Source: Physcomitrium patens
Taxonomy: Eukaryota > Streptophyta > Bryopsida > Funariales > Funariaceae
Direction: 5' to 3'
Assembly: GCF_000002425.4 (NCBI RefSeq)
Contig: NC_037265.1
Span: 6,704,850 to 6,768,849, forward strand
Length of the DNA: 64,000 nucleotides
In this document: piece after piece, positions 48,309 through 61,259 of the stretch
How the letters are laid out: every line of letters begins with the position of its first letter
Position numbering within the stretch: the first letter of the stretch is position 1
Made by a program: the position numbers and the translations under genes
The notes under the pieces: model-generated
Databases searched by the model: none
What the model saw: the letters and a program-made list of their open reading frames with translations, nothing else
What the model was told of the DNA's origin: nothing

Positions 48309-48470
48309 TACTAGTTGGCCTTCTTTGTTTTTTCATGGAGTAAGAAGAAAGAGACTTCTACTATGCTTTTATGTGAACAACAGCAATGTAGGTGGCATAT
48401 GGCATATTTAATACCACTTCTTTTGGCTCTTCCATTAGAAGATTAAATTTGTCCTTGTTGTAAGAAATCT
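48309..48470 (+). pseudogene. Element M: PHD-finger-like domain at the C-terminus of integrase
   Basis: One frame reads GLLCFFM (first C-x-x-C, second Cys lost), and after a frameshift TMLLCEQQQCRWHMAYLIPL, then LLALPLED, a stop, ICPCCKK. The arrangement C-x(3)-C-x-WH-x(2)-YL-x-PLL-x(2)-LP-x(4)-ICPCC matches the C4HC3 PHD signature LLCDxCxxxWHxxCLxPPLxxxPxxxWxCPxC, with the Trp-His pair kept. It occupies the place where chromoviruses carry a chromodomain. PHD fingers read histone tails in other proteins; here that would be a targeting device, which is inference. It is degraded. Confidence 0.6.
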
Positions 48471-49560
48471 TCAAGTCATGCCTCATCTCTTCATAAGTAT
48501 TGAATATTTCTTCTATTGTATATGTCACACACTTTGGTAGTCTAACTATTATAATACTAAGTTTGAAGGAGTATAGTTTGGCATTTTTTTATGGTGGCAT
48601 TTATCTTGAATGATGTGTTTTTGTAGTCCTAATTGAATGGAAGGGCTCCTAATCAACTAAAGAGGAGACTTGAGAGTATATTGGGTATGAATTTTATTTA
48701 GTTTAAATTACATACTTTATAATTGATTAATAGTAGTCAATGTGTTTTACATAAAAATCTTTGTTTATACAATAGTTATCACATAGAATGGCATTGAGTG
48801 CCAAATTTTGTTGGATATATGTACTTTAGTTTTGTTAATGGTTTTTAATCTATTAGTAGTTTTTCTATTAGTTGACTTATTTATGCCAATTAGAATTTGA
48901 ATACTTAAGTAGAAAAAAATCCTTCACTTGACATTCTTATCAAGTCAAGTCTTATGAGTGATTTTGAGAATGAGAGAACTTGTTATAAGGGTTTGCTTGG
49001 CTATGGTGTTTTAGCTATTTCAGTATAGCTTTAGGATTTTTCTTATTTTTATACTTACTTTCTTAGATTCTCCTTTTGTTGTATAAAAGATAGCTTGACT
49101 TAGTTTGATGTAGATTTCTAATCTTTTCTTGAAAGTATATTGGGCATGCATTTGTATTTGGTTTAAATTACATGCTTAATGATTGGTTGGTAGCACTCAA
49201 TGTATTGTATGTAACGATCTTTGTTTACATGAAAATATTAATATTGATTAAGATTTAGAAATTGGAATGCTTATTTGCATCATTATTACTACATTTGTTA
49301 ATATACAAAATGGTTATGTGAATTTGAAACTTATTCAAATTTTGGCTAAAAAAGAAAAATTTTAAAAATGATGATTCCCTATATTATACAACTTCATTTT
49401 TTTGGATATTTATAATAACTTTGGATCCATGTTAAAATTAAAAATAAAAAATATATATAATTTTAATAGACTACTTATTTTATATATTACAATATCCCAA
49501 CCACTTATGATTGAGTTAGTTAGTTAGTTTTTCTTTTTTCTTTTTTCTTTTTTGCACAGG
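48471..49560 (+). other. 3' tail of element M and possible LTR
   Basis: A frame with RAPNQLKRRLESILG follows the PHD region at about 48645. Two direct copies of a sequence about 100 bases long lie at 48668-48770 and 49130-49235. A TATA-like GTATAAAAG at 49080 and a TG start at 48808 (TGCCAAATTTTG) would fit an M 3' LTR, but its partner was not found. Confidence 0.3.
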
Positions 49561-51537
49561 TTGATACATTCAGACCACTGTAGAACATAGCTTCAAGGCA
49601 CAAATACTTGGAGATTGCCATGAAATTAAGTTAAGACAATAAGATTCTATTAAAGAATTTGTGCATGAAAACAAATGTGTAATATGATTTTATCATTCTT
49701 CTAAAAGCTTGTCACAGGTATTAACAAGGCTATTGTATTGTATAAATTTGAAACGGATTCTCAGTGATAATATCTTTGTGACAATTTAAAGATAAAATTA
49801 TAAATAATAATTGATTGAAATAACAATTTAGGTAGTGAATAACTGATAGCAATCTTACATGTTGTACAATGTACAAACAAAATTGTGGATAAGGGTTGGT
49901 CATAACCATGTTTGCAGTTTGTTTTTATTTTTGCTTGTTTGTTTTTATATTTATTTATTTCAACCTAGTAATTTGAACTTAATTAGTAAATTCAATTAGT
50001 TCATTTTAACACAAATAACACTTAATGGATGAGATGTAGGAATTAAAAAAATGATTGATCAAATTGGTCATTATTATATCTACAAATTAAATACCATAAT
50101 TTCTTACACAGTGTAAATTAAAATAGAAAACTAAATGAAGTGACAGTGCAGCCAAAAGGCAAGCATGTGGTTTTGAATGTCAAATTCCTACACAATTCAT
50201 GGGCTCCAACCCACTTCATAGCAGCATTATTGAAAGCACCTGATAGCATTTGAATACAAAAACAAGCCAAAAATTGTTTTGTTGTCAAATTTAAATCTGG
50301 AAATTTTAAAAATATATATTGTTGTCATTTCATAAATTTTTCATGTTACACATGTTGCAAACACTCTTAAGAATGTTAATATCTGTATCCTTTAGTACCA
50401 CCCATTATTTTTGTAGGGTATCCATATTTTGGACTAAAATTCTAGGATCATCTTTTGTGCCCTGGAAGGCAGATTAGTAACATACTTGATGTCCAGACCA
50501 GTAAAAAGTATCTAAATGTCACCAAAAAGTACTCCAGTTGAAAACACTCATCTGCTGCTTAACAGATGGCTGACAACAGGAGCAGCATCCTATCTGCCAG
50601 AATTCTAGCTCCCATCTGTCACAGTGTGCAATTGGAAGACATCTATTCTTCTGTTGCTTAGTTTCTATTGCCACTTCAAAAACAGCAGTATGACACACAC
50701 TAACAACGTTTTGTCTTGTAGGCCAAAGCCTCCCACATCACTTTTAGAGGAGAATTTAGTTGCCTGTTAGAGGAATACCTTGCAATGGTCAGTAACTGGA
50801 TACATAGAGTGGACATTTCAACAATGTGAAGTGACAGCTCCATTCTACTAGACATGCAACATGGCAAGAAGGCTGAAAAACTTGGGCTAAATACCAGCAG
50901 GGTCTAGGCTGTATTTACATTGTAGCACTGAATCTTCAGTATTGAAAGCTTGGAAGTATCATCCAGCAACTGGATCCAAATGAATCTCACATGGGAGTGC
51001 AAGCACAGCACTAAAACAAATTTCTAAAAGTACCCTAAAGTATGTCCCAATATCTGAAATGGAAACCATGTGCCATCCAGATGGTGTCAATTCAGCACAC
51101 TAATGGAAATGAGCCCTTCTATGTGAGATGTTGGAAACAGTAGTCTCTGGTATCATTCATGTATGTGCTTTACACTCAAACCAACAAGTGGATGGAAAGA
51201 ATGGTACTCTACTCTAATAAACTAAGAAACTATATTTAATCATCAAATAGTTTGCAGGACCGCTTGAATTGTGTATGTACCTTACATTTAGGTGCCCTTG
51301 ATTCTTGTAATGGAACTCTAGAAAGTTCAATACAACAAATTTGACAAAATAATCTATATCTGCATTGAAATAAATGAGTGAAACAATCAATGATGCAGAG
51401 ATTTCTGATTCCTAAACCAGACCTACAAGTTAAATGGAAGAAAGAGTACATTCTATGAAAAGCAAAATCTACAAGATACTAGGTAGATTGTAAAGTCAAC
51501 AGCTCCTTGGAAAGATATTACATTGCACCTATCTTCA
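49561..51537. other. 3' flank of the cotransporter gene
   Basis: AT-rich to about 50450, then more balanced in composition. I see no coding potential or repeat family. The first few hundred bases below 51538 are presumably 3' untranslated region, since they lie directly after the stop codon. No clear AATAAA was pinned down. Confidence 0.45.
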
Positions 51538-54500
51538 TCATGTGAAGATGGTGACAACATCACGACGGTATCCTCGGACCATAAGCAATCTCGGTATGCC
51601 TTCAACAAGGCAATCCATGTACTCCATATAGCAAAAGCTTGGCTGGTGAGGAGGGGGGGGAGGAAGACTGACTAATACAACGGCAGCAAGTGCTGAGTAT
51701 CGCTTGATTATTGAATTCAACTTTAGGGAGATGTACAAGAACTTCTCGACCTGACACACAAGCAAAACACTCAGCACCTACTTGTTAACAAAGCGACTGG
51801 TTTTTCAAAATGGACACTTGTCATGCATAAATGGAACCAAACAAAAGGAATTCAGGTAAAGTGTGTTCGATAAGGGCGGAAATATGGGAAGAATACTGAC
51901 CTGTTGCTCATCCAACACTCGCTGTTCCGTTTCAGCCTGCATGATAATGCCTTTTTTGCTCTTCTCCACCATCTTAGCATCACGCTGGACTATCCTTCTC
52001 CGAGACTTGGAAAAGGCTTCTACTGCATACACCCTCCCTTTCTCTCCGCTAGATTCATCTTCTGCTTGACGAGCCTTCCAAGCTTTCATACTAACCACAA
52101 TAACTTCAGCCTCCATCCGCAAGTCGTACAAAAATTTCTTCACGTCTGTTTTCAACTCATCAGCCTCGCTATCTTCCTCTGCTATACAGAAAACCTGCAT
52201 ACCATGGAAACTATTAGGTTCAGAATTCTATGAGCTTTAATGAAATAGCAGGATCACATACCAAGTTGCATCAATGGCATACCCGAATCCTGCAGCTATC
52301 GAAGCAATCTCTTGCGCGGAGCAATTGTGACAAAAGTAACATAAGTCCACCATCGCAAACGATCCAATAAAGGTCGATTGTTCCATATTGTTTTTGGTAC
52401 TCGCCAGGCCACATATCCAAACCCTTCACAATTACAACTGCTTTATTGGAAGTAGAGCAATCGTTGATAACGGTAACAAAATTATCAGGAATACTGCTGT
52501 GCTTCTCTTCTCTCCATACTTCAGGGTACCTCATGCAGACAATATTGGGCTTCAGATTAGCAAGCCCCATAGTTTGCAGTATTAATCGAAATCCATCAAC
52601 CATAGTATTGGCCACAATAACCTCTGCAACTCCTTCACATTTCTTGTAGTCGATGTATGTGCTCAGAAATTTACAAGCCTTTTTGAAGAGATCAAAAAAT
52701 ATTCAGAAAAGCAAGTCAGAAGTTCGTATGGAAAATAAAGTTTGAATTGTGAATAAATACTGTTCAAAAAGAAACTATATTTCAGGACGCTAAATTAGTT
52801 CAACATATTAGTAGCCTTGGGAAACGTAGGTACACACCTGCCTGCTTTCTTCTGTTTTGTCCTTGTAATCACCCTCAACAATTGAAGCAAAAATGGACAT
52901 GCCACGTCCTTTCTTCTTCATACAATTGGCAAACTCCGCCAGTTTAGGATGACATGGTACATCATCTGGCAGAATGCCCCAGGGCTTACAAAAGATGAGA
53001 GGAATCGGATACCAATTCTTGGGATGCACAGGCGTGGCTGCATCATTATCAGAAATAATACCTTTGTCAAGTTTGTGACTAAAGCTAGAGTAAACATGAG
53101 AAAGGATCTTGATTGTACGACATCCACAGATCAGAATCAGTGAAAATTCACAACTGGAATATAGAAGCGCTCAAAAGAAGGCCTAAAGAAAACACCGACC
53201 TCCTAGGGATCGCAGGCTTCGCAAAGCAAGTTGGAAATAAGCACTTTTAAAACCGTCTCCCCAGTCACCGCCTTTACCCCTGATACTAACATACCAATAG
53301 ATCAGACTGGCGAGTGCCAGTGATACTACTGTAAAAGACCATGATATAAAGAACATAATGCCTGCAAAGGGCAATGCATGAGTGAAATGAGAAACATTAA
53401 GGAAACGATCAATCTGACCAACTGATTGTAAGCCAAGATCTAGACAACATGAAGATTGCCTCAGAATTGAAACATTCTCGTGTCAGGTCTAACGCTAAAT
53501 TAAATACAAATTATAGCTCATTCAAACCGTACGCAAATGAAGTGTTCACATTATGAGCAAGTTAGAGGACTTACAGATGCAAAGGAGAGCACCTAGAAGG
53601 GAGAAACTCCAGTGATGAAATTTAAACCGAGGTCGCCAGCTAGGAGCGTCAAGAAGGTCAAGTAGGAGACAGGACAAGTTTACACCGCCGTAACAAAGAA
53701 GGAAGAACATGGTAATAATGGGAGTGATTAGATCCAGGTTGCCCAGGATCACACAGCCAGCACAAATCAGCATGGTGAAGAGTGTTGCAAGGTGAGGCTC
53801 CTCATCATCATGTACTTTGAAGTACTTGAGAACAGGAAGAATATCGTCATTGGCAATTGCAGCAAGAAGACGAGGAGCACCTGTCAAACTCTGCAGGGCT
53901 GCTCCGAGAGTGGAGAGAATGACTCCGACTTGAACGATCCACGGTACAGGCCAAGCAATGGTTGCTGTCAACAACCTAGACACAGAGGTATTGAATTAGA
54001 GTTCAGAATGTGGCCTGCCTTCATGACAGACTTCTGTGAACGCTACAAAGTTGATTCAGAATGCATCGAATACTTCTAGAGAGAATTATTTAAAACATAG
54101 GCTAGAAATGAAGATCATATTTAGAATACTGATTATCTTCTCCATTAATTTAAAAAAATAAAAATAAACAGATTCACCTATCAGTCAATAGCACATCCCG
54201 AGTGGCAACTGCTCCAAACATCAAAACAGAGATCAAGTAGAGAGCCGTCGTAACACCAATGGCAGATAAAGTTCCCTTGGGAATGGAACGCTGAGTATCC
54301 TTCAGAGAAGCTGAACGGTTTGACCCTGCCATAATCCCAGTGACAGCAGGAAAAAATAGGCCAAGTAGGTTTCTGTAATCATACAAGTCACATCAGAAGT
54401 AAGCATCCCTCACAAAATCTAAGCTAGAGAATCATATTCTATTTTGTAGGTGCAATTTGAAAGTGTTGATTAACTTGACCTAAATGTAAAAGTGGTGACA

Positions 54501-57306
54501 TACTCAAAATTCCAGTAGACCCCAGTCGGAGCTGGTATCCCAGCATCATTTGTGGTTTGATAACTAGATTCCCAATTGCCTTTGAACGTATCAAAGCTCA
54601 GGCCCGTTATTCCCGCTGCAATTGATCAAACAGTACAAATAGAACATTGGTGTACACGTTATGGAGTTCATGGAGTAGATCCAAAACGTATAATGTGCTA
54701 TAATATTATCACTTTCATTTTTGAATGTGAAAGAAAATTGAGGAAAAGAGTTGTGATGGTGACGGCATACTGCAACATCCTAAAACCAAAACTTAAAAGA
54801 ACAAACAAAAAAGAGGCAGCGACAATGATAAGAGGTCTCACATGTATCGCTGTCTCCACGTGCTGTGAAGACACCAATGAAAATGAAGCATATCGACAGA
54901 AGCACAGGAATCAGAAATGCCGGGCTGACCTTGTTGATAATTTTGACTCCTCCGAAAACAATCAAGCAGAGCACAACTGTAAGGACAATACCATACACCT
55001 GAAGGTCATGTATACTTGGGCTCTTCATTACTTCAGACACTCCTGATGGTGAAGGTGCTAAGTTCAAGGAAGTCACTGTGCCTGCATACATTGCAACGGC
55101 ACAATAGAATGTAAGTATGTAACATAATTATTACTGAAGTGAAATTCCAGAGATGCCCCGTGCACAAGTGCACGCCATAAAACTATGCCCCATAGTTATA
55201 TCCTATATACGTCAGAAGGAACAAGGAAAGGTGCAAGCAAATAGCATGCACTTCAAGATGAACTTATAGCAAGCTTAGTTCAATAAACCAAAAACTATAG
55301 CGTGTAAAAGCAAAAGATGATACCTAAAGTGAAATAAGCATGAAGTAGATAACTCACTTTTAAAAAGACCTGCCTCAGGAATTGCATCCAGAAATGTTTC
55401 CACAGCTCCTAAAATGTACCTGCATTTATTGTATGCTTCTGTAGATTACTATGCTGTAAACAAACACCTCTTTCAAATAATAAATTTATATATCAGGAAC
55501 TCAAATTAATAATTTGTAAATACGTAAATTTCATAAATCATACATGTAACATAAAAATCCGCAAACAGAATTCTATGTGTGTCAATCTGATTATCCCTAC
55601 CGTAATAAAAGTTTAGAGAAAGAAAGCACTAAATACTGCTCTCATATTTGCAAACAAGTACATGACATGTGGGTATTCCTCGGAGAGTTTCAACACAAAA
55701 CCCCCAGAAAATGGAGGATCGAAAGAAAAGTAGTATTCAGGTGGGAAATGTGAACTCACAATGATGCAGCAACTGCATTGCCCAGGAAGAAACACAATCC
55801 AATACTTACTCCAACCTCTGGACCAAGAGCCCGACCTATCAGGTAATAGGGACCCCCACCCTGTAATAGAATGATAAAACGTTGGAATCTTATGGAAGAC
55901 AAACTGCTTCAAATATAAAGTCCTTAAATGATTTACATGCATATGTCCTTGAGACAAGAGTATTGCAAATACATGATTGATTGAATTTCGACACATGAAA
56001 TTCCTTTACTCAAGATACTAACCTTCATGGCTCCATTAGTAGCAATAGCACTGAGGGAAATGCCAGTTAAGAATGTGCACAGGCAGCACAAACATACTAA
56101 TAGAAGGCTGCTCCAGATACCTGCTATACCAACAATCCTGTACAGCATCCGTATCATTGACAGAACGACAGAAGTAGTCTTCGAACTTGAATCCACACAT
56201 TTATCTAATAATGAGAAAAGTACCGAAAAATCTAACTCACCATGTGAACCGAATATAAAAAATAATGCCCAGAATGTTCTGGAGACATGGTACAAAAACT
56301 CCCATCAGGGTACCCATTTTCCCAATTTGTGCCTGCCACAACACAAAAGGGTCGTCAGCTTGCAGAAGTGTGAAGATGAGTCTTAAGCATTCTTCTTTGA
56401 AAAGATAAACGAGCCGCAGTTGCAGGGAATAAACCATAAACTTGTCACACCGTATGTTAGCGAGAAAGAGGATGCTCAGAACTTATGAATAGCTAGCTAG
56501 ACCAAAGACTCAGGTATTGCTCACCGTGATATATGCTACATCCAATTAGCTGAAACTTCAGTGGCAAATAAAACATCGACCACGGAAAAACGTCCGTGAA
56601 GGTTTTCGGAGATTCTCTGTACTGAGCTGTTATTAAGAATTGAATAAGAAACTGTGTTAGCTCCCCGAACATACCTCGAAAAATAAAGAAATATAGCCTG
56701 GATTTTCTCCAGGGCGATCAACGTCGATGGAGTATTCATCCACATCTCTTGGGCTTTGTGGCAAGCCAGGCTGCTGGCCTCCCATACTGCGACACGAAAG
56801 CAACAACTCTTGGTCAGGAAGTGCATTAAACTTAAGGCCTCGCATAATTAAAACTGGACCGAGAATATCTTGATATCAGATTGCGGAAATGAGAACCTTT
56901 TGAGTCCTTTGACATCCACAAGTGGATCAATTTGGTACAGCTCCAGCTTTGTTTCGCGTTCAGTCTGCTCGAAGATCGCCGTGTCTTGTTCGCCATTTTC
57001 CTGTTGCTGGAGCTTCTCTGATACCCTCGTATTCACGGACTTCAACTCCCTGCTCAACATCGAAATGGAAATGTAAGCTGCTTAATTTTCACATGAGGAT
57101 TGCCAAACGTCAAGAATTTCAAGAATCCTAAGAAAACTACTGTAGGGATTGTTTCTGGAAGAATACGCTACCCACCGTTGCACAAATGGAGGAGAAGGTT
57201 GCCGTGCAGGAGGAGAATGTGGGGGCGATGAAAGATCCATAGCAGTCATCTCTTGCGCCACAACTGAGAGTGCGGCTGGCTCTCCATTCCGTGTGCCATT
57301 CTCCAT
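51538..57306 (-). CDS. CCC1: Cation-chloride cotransporter, plant CCC1 type (16 exons, intact)
   Basis: Membrane symporter moving Cl with K/Na; plant CCC1 proteins act in endomembranes, especially the Golgi network (family knowledge). Sixteen exons: 57306-57176, 57049-56897, 56786-56675, 56332-56241, 56137-56023, 55860-55760, 55419-55358, 55081-54842, 54615-54504, 54372-54178, 53975-53575, 53361-53200, 53037-52838, 52678-52283, 52194-51901, 51750-51538. All introns are GT-AG, phases agree, the total is 2979 bases, 992 codons plus stop; plant CCC1 is about 975. Visible: [20 protein letters not shown] (TM1), [70 protein letters not shown], then a long cytosolic domain with [16 protein letters not shown], ending [20 protein letters not shown]. 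The first donor (GTGGGT) and N-terminal start are the least certain part. ATG at 57306 gives the longest frame; GTG upstream at 57321 is not a start. Confidence 0.95.
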
Positions 57307-58080
57307 CTCTCCTTTTCTCACTTCTGTTACTACAAGCCCATTACTACACTCATCTACAAATCAAATCTTCACTACTCTTCTTTCGTTCAAACTTGAAGTC
57401 TCAAATCGTTAGTCAACTTTGAGTATTAATTCGATGACACGATCACCAACTGCCACTCATCTTCAACAATTTCCAAAATATCAGGACAAATTTCTTGCGA
57501 TCCCAGAAACAATACCAAAATCGAGAAAACAATATAAGCAGCTCTGTCGCTACTACTAATCTTTCGTGACAATCCGTCCACTTCCAACCCACACTTCAGA
57601 TCCAAATCACACGGATCACGACTGGCGACCTCGACCAAGTCCAATGAACAACCGACGTGACTCCAATGCCAACTAACTCCGTCTCACTAGAGCTCCAAGC
57701 AGCTGATAAGCACTTAGATCCACAAATCCAAAAGAAGCTCCAAAATCTCTACAATCAATAGGAAACGAAGACAACCAGAAGTGGAGAGCGCAGGTGTGGG
57801 ATGTGACGTGATGATTGAACTCAGATCTGGGACGAAGATTGAGGAAGCCGTGTGGGGAAGTCAGGAAGTGATGAGTGGGCGATGGAGAAAGTCTCGGAGC
57901 AGCAAGGATGGAGAGGGAGATATCCCGATTATCATCAATAAACCCACATCAGTAAACTCTCCAACTTCCACTCTCAGTGACAGGGTTGAAGATCTCTCAA
58001 GATGCAGGAATTGCTACCTTAGTTTTAAATAATAAATAAATAAATAACCAACCTGTGTCTTGTGGCATTGCCATATGGTT
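57307..58080 (-). promoter_or_regulatory. Upstream region (5' leader and putative promoter) of CCC1
   Basis: Higher GC than the flanks. A short AT-only block, TTATTTATTTATTTATTATT on the gene's strand, lies at 58027-58048 in otherwise GC-balanced sequence, about 720 bases upstream of the start codon. It could serve as a TATA region, giving a leader of several hundred bases; this is inference. The frame at 57426-57644 on the same strand lacks an ATG start, so I do not call it a uORF. Confidence 0.35.
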
Positions 58081-60416
58081 TGCTCAAACTTCCACAGTTG
58101 CTAGTTTGAACGCAGGCACCATTACTGGGGCCACCAACCATCCATTTTCCATTTTCGGCACCTGTCGAGTTTTCGGCAGTGATCTAACAATTTATGCTGG
58201 ATTTACCCAGGATAACTTAATCTGAAAAGTCCAGTAAAAGGTAAGCTGAATAAAATGTAAGGAACGTTATGTTGGAAACAAAGTGGTTCGTGACAAAAGG
58301 TGTCAATTTGTTTTCACGCATAATTGTTTCCTAGAAGTTTCGAGGACATGGTTGGATTCTTGATCGCTTGGAGGATTGACGTGACCATCCTATGGTATTC
58401 AACGTCTTAGCTGGATGTATTTAGTCAATGTTGGCCGGTAGAGGAGCCAGCTTTGGCAAAACGACACGTTTGCGACCGCCTGTGCATGGACTAATGCAAC
58501 ATAATTTCAAAGTCTGCATTTGAAGACACTAAGAATGAACATCCAAAGATGTAAACAGTGTCTCCAGCTCTCTCTGGATGGACAGTGTCTCTGACTGCAA
58601 TGGCGTCCCATTCACATTGAATATCAATCAATAACGACGTACCACGAACTTCAAAAATCGAACACAGTCGAAGCAATCACGTTCCTTCTCCGTCCACGAT
58701 GAGAAGGTGAAACAAGCGCATCCAAGAATTTGATGAAATGAAAGACAGCTCCCTAAGTCCCTAAAAGTCTGCCAGGACACGTCTCGCCATCATGAAAGGT
58801 CACTATGGGAGAATTTTCTCACATCTGAGCTCGACATATTATCATTGCCACTCAAAAGAACGCTAAGCTAACTCATGCAATCGATCAAACGATTTTTACT
58901 CACTTTTCATTCATGACTGCAAAAAATGAGATCCATCTAAAATCTTAATAATGCACTCATTGCACAAATTAAATCGTTCCAAATCATATAGGTACATGAC
59001 CCCAAAGGAAGGCCCACTTCGTCAAAGATAATTATCTTAAAAGCTAAAAACATATCTTTAGCCAGATCGTGAGCTAGAAATATCACTGCGTCCAATCGAA
59101 CAATCTAATCACATCCTAACTTGACAGTGAAGGCTTCAATCTCAGATATCTAGGAATGGTAAGTTGATTTCGGAGTACTTTCAGAAGCTTCCATAAACAA
59201 ATCTTTCTCTCGTGCTCTCTCAGAATCTTCGTCAATTTTTGCAAAAACATATACGTTTTTTTCGACGTGCACAGTTTCGGTATTACCTTCCAGGCTCCAC
59301 GATTGGTCCTAACCATTGCTATCAACGCTTGCGGAATCTTTGTCAGTGGACTCTATCGTAACATTGTTGTAAACTTCACAACAATGTTGCGTCGAATGGC
59401 AGATCAACAAACCGAGACTAGCTAGAGGAAAGACGGAATCACAGGACAAGTCATTGCGGAATATGGTAAGGTGCAATACCTTCAGTAGATGTGCTGCTCT
59501 TAGACAGTGCATTTGGGATTAGGCGAACCTTCCGGTTAGAGAAGCATTAAAAACTACAAAAGTACAAGCCTCCACCAAAAAACAAATGCGATCCGAAACA
59601 AGATTTGTAAATACCTAGTCTAGAAATGCGACTGTTTAGGGTTGGAGATCTGTAGTTTGATAGCGTTAAATGCAAGTTTTGGACACCTCTTGGAGTTATA
59701 CACAAAATTCCTGTGCAAAGAGTAGCCATCGAACACCGCCCATGCTCACGTCGATGCGGCCAGGATTCGCACCCATCTTCAAAAAATCAGGTGAAAAAGT
59801 TAATCTCACGACATTCGACAACCACAACAGACAAAACAAGTGCCCAACTAAGAACTACATCAAGTTGGTAACTGCCAATCGCGCGTCGACATCGCACAAA
59901 TGCACTAGAGTTGATTCGATCACAGCACCTTGTTGTTGTGTTGATAGGAGATATTCCATGAACGAGATCTGGACCGTGCGGAGTAAAGAAATGTGGTATA
60001 ACAACAAAATAGCGAAGGGGAAGGACATGCATGACATCATCATCATCTTCGCAACTGAGCAAACCGTGTCACCACGCCATGTATTCAAAACAGAGGCCAC
60101 GCTGGGACACGGCGCAGCACACTCACTCCTCACTCAGCCTCCCTCGCCAGGCTCCCCCCCCACTCGTAGAATTGTGTCGCTGAAACCTCCCAACTCAATC
60201 GACTAGCTCCGCCATCGTGGGCCGTCGGATCGTATGCCGCTTAGATCCAATCTCAACCGCCGATCGGATTTCCGGGAAAGGAGGGAGGGAAAGTAAGGGA
60301 ACCAGGGAGGTGGGCAGGTTGGGAACTCAGAACCCATTCCTCATTGGGCCCGCACTGATCCATATTCTATCCCCTCATTCGGCCCACACTGATTCACATT
60401 CACATGGATGCTGAAG
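58081..60416. other. GC-richer, apparently low-copy region with no recognised gene
   Basis: Composition is like that of the cotransporter gene and unlike the retroelement DNA, with normal CpG density, for example around 60210-60300. Frames such as 59670-60206 plus and 59787-60133 minus overlap one another and show no known motif. The region may hold distal promoter or 5' untranslated exons of CCC1, or a small non-coding gene. Confidence 0.35.
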
Positions 60417-61259
60417 TTTGTTCATGGGCTGCCTCTCAATCCCAATTTTCAACCATCACTCTTGATTCAAAGAATATTTTTTTTGTTGTCATACACAACA
60501 ACAGCACTCAATGTACATGATCCTATTGTTTCCAGGAAGAATTTTTGCAACTCAAAAACTTTACTCATTAATTTTTTCTCAAAAACAGATATTTTACAAA
60601 CAAGGATTCATTCATTGATTATTTTCTTTGTCCTTATAAAAATTAGCCAATTTATATTTTTTCAAATTTATTTATATTTCTTTGTACATGAAATAAAATA
60701 TAAATTGGCTAATTTTTATTTTATTTCATTTCATTTTTATAATAAATATATAATTTACATATATCCTATTGAGAAGAATGTAATATTTTATTGTTATATT
60801 TTATAAAAAATTTAAGAAAAATCATTTAATTAAGTTTCTCTTTGAGATATTATAAGATTTTTTTAATTATTATATATGTCATAAAAACATTTCTACAAGA
60901 ATCATGTATAAATACCATATGGGAAATATCACTAAATCAAATAAAATTCTTATGTGAAGTGCCAAATTTTGCACCCAGACTCTTAATAAAAATCTAAATC
61001 TATAAAGAATAATTTTACATCTAGTCAACATTACATCCTTCTATATCTAGTGCAATAATATTATTTACTTTTAAAATTATATATTGGAAATAAATATATA
61101 AATTAATTAATATGGTTAATATCGCATTATATTGTTACTTAAAATCAATATTTAACTTACAGATTGCAACTTCTATTATTAAATTCCTACATTAGTCAAT
61201 GATAGTGTTTTAAATTAAAATTTAGTAATTATAGGCCTCATGATTAAGTTGCTCCAATG
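60417..61259. other. AT-rich intergenic DNA
   Basis: No gene or retroelement match. It contains a perfect inverted repeat at 60636-60719 (listed separately) and is otherwise featureless. Confidence 0.5.
60636..60719. repeat. 25-bp perfect inverted repeat (hairpin)
   Basis: Arms 60636-60660 and 60695-60719 are exact reverse complements around GCCAATTTATATT / AATATAAATTGGC, with a 34-base loop. Probably a foldback (MITE-like) remnant. Confidence 0.85.

Noticed and set aside
54576-55046. 156-codon plus-strand frame
   Set aside because: It runs antisense across introns and exons of CCC1; no known motif, and the minus strand fully explains the DNA.
57426-57644. Upstream open reading frame in the CCC1 leader
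   Set aside because: The frame starts with TTG, not ATG, and its predicted peptide has no motif.
59670-60206. 178-codon plus-strand frame as a separate gene
   Set aside because: No recognisable domain, overlapped by equally long frames on the other strand. In GC-richer DNA such frames are expected by chance.
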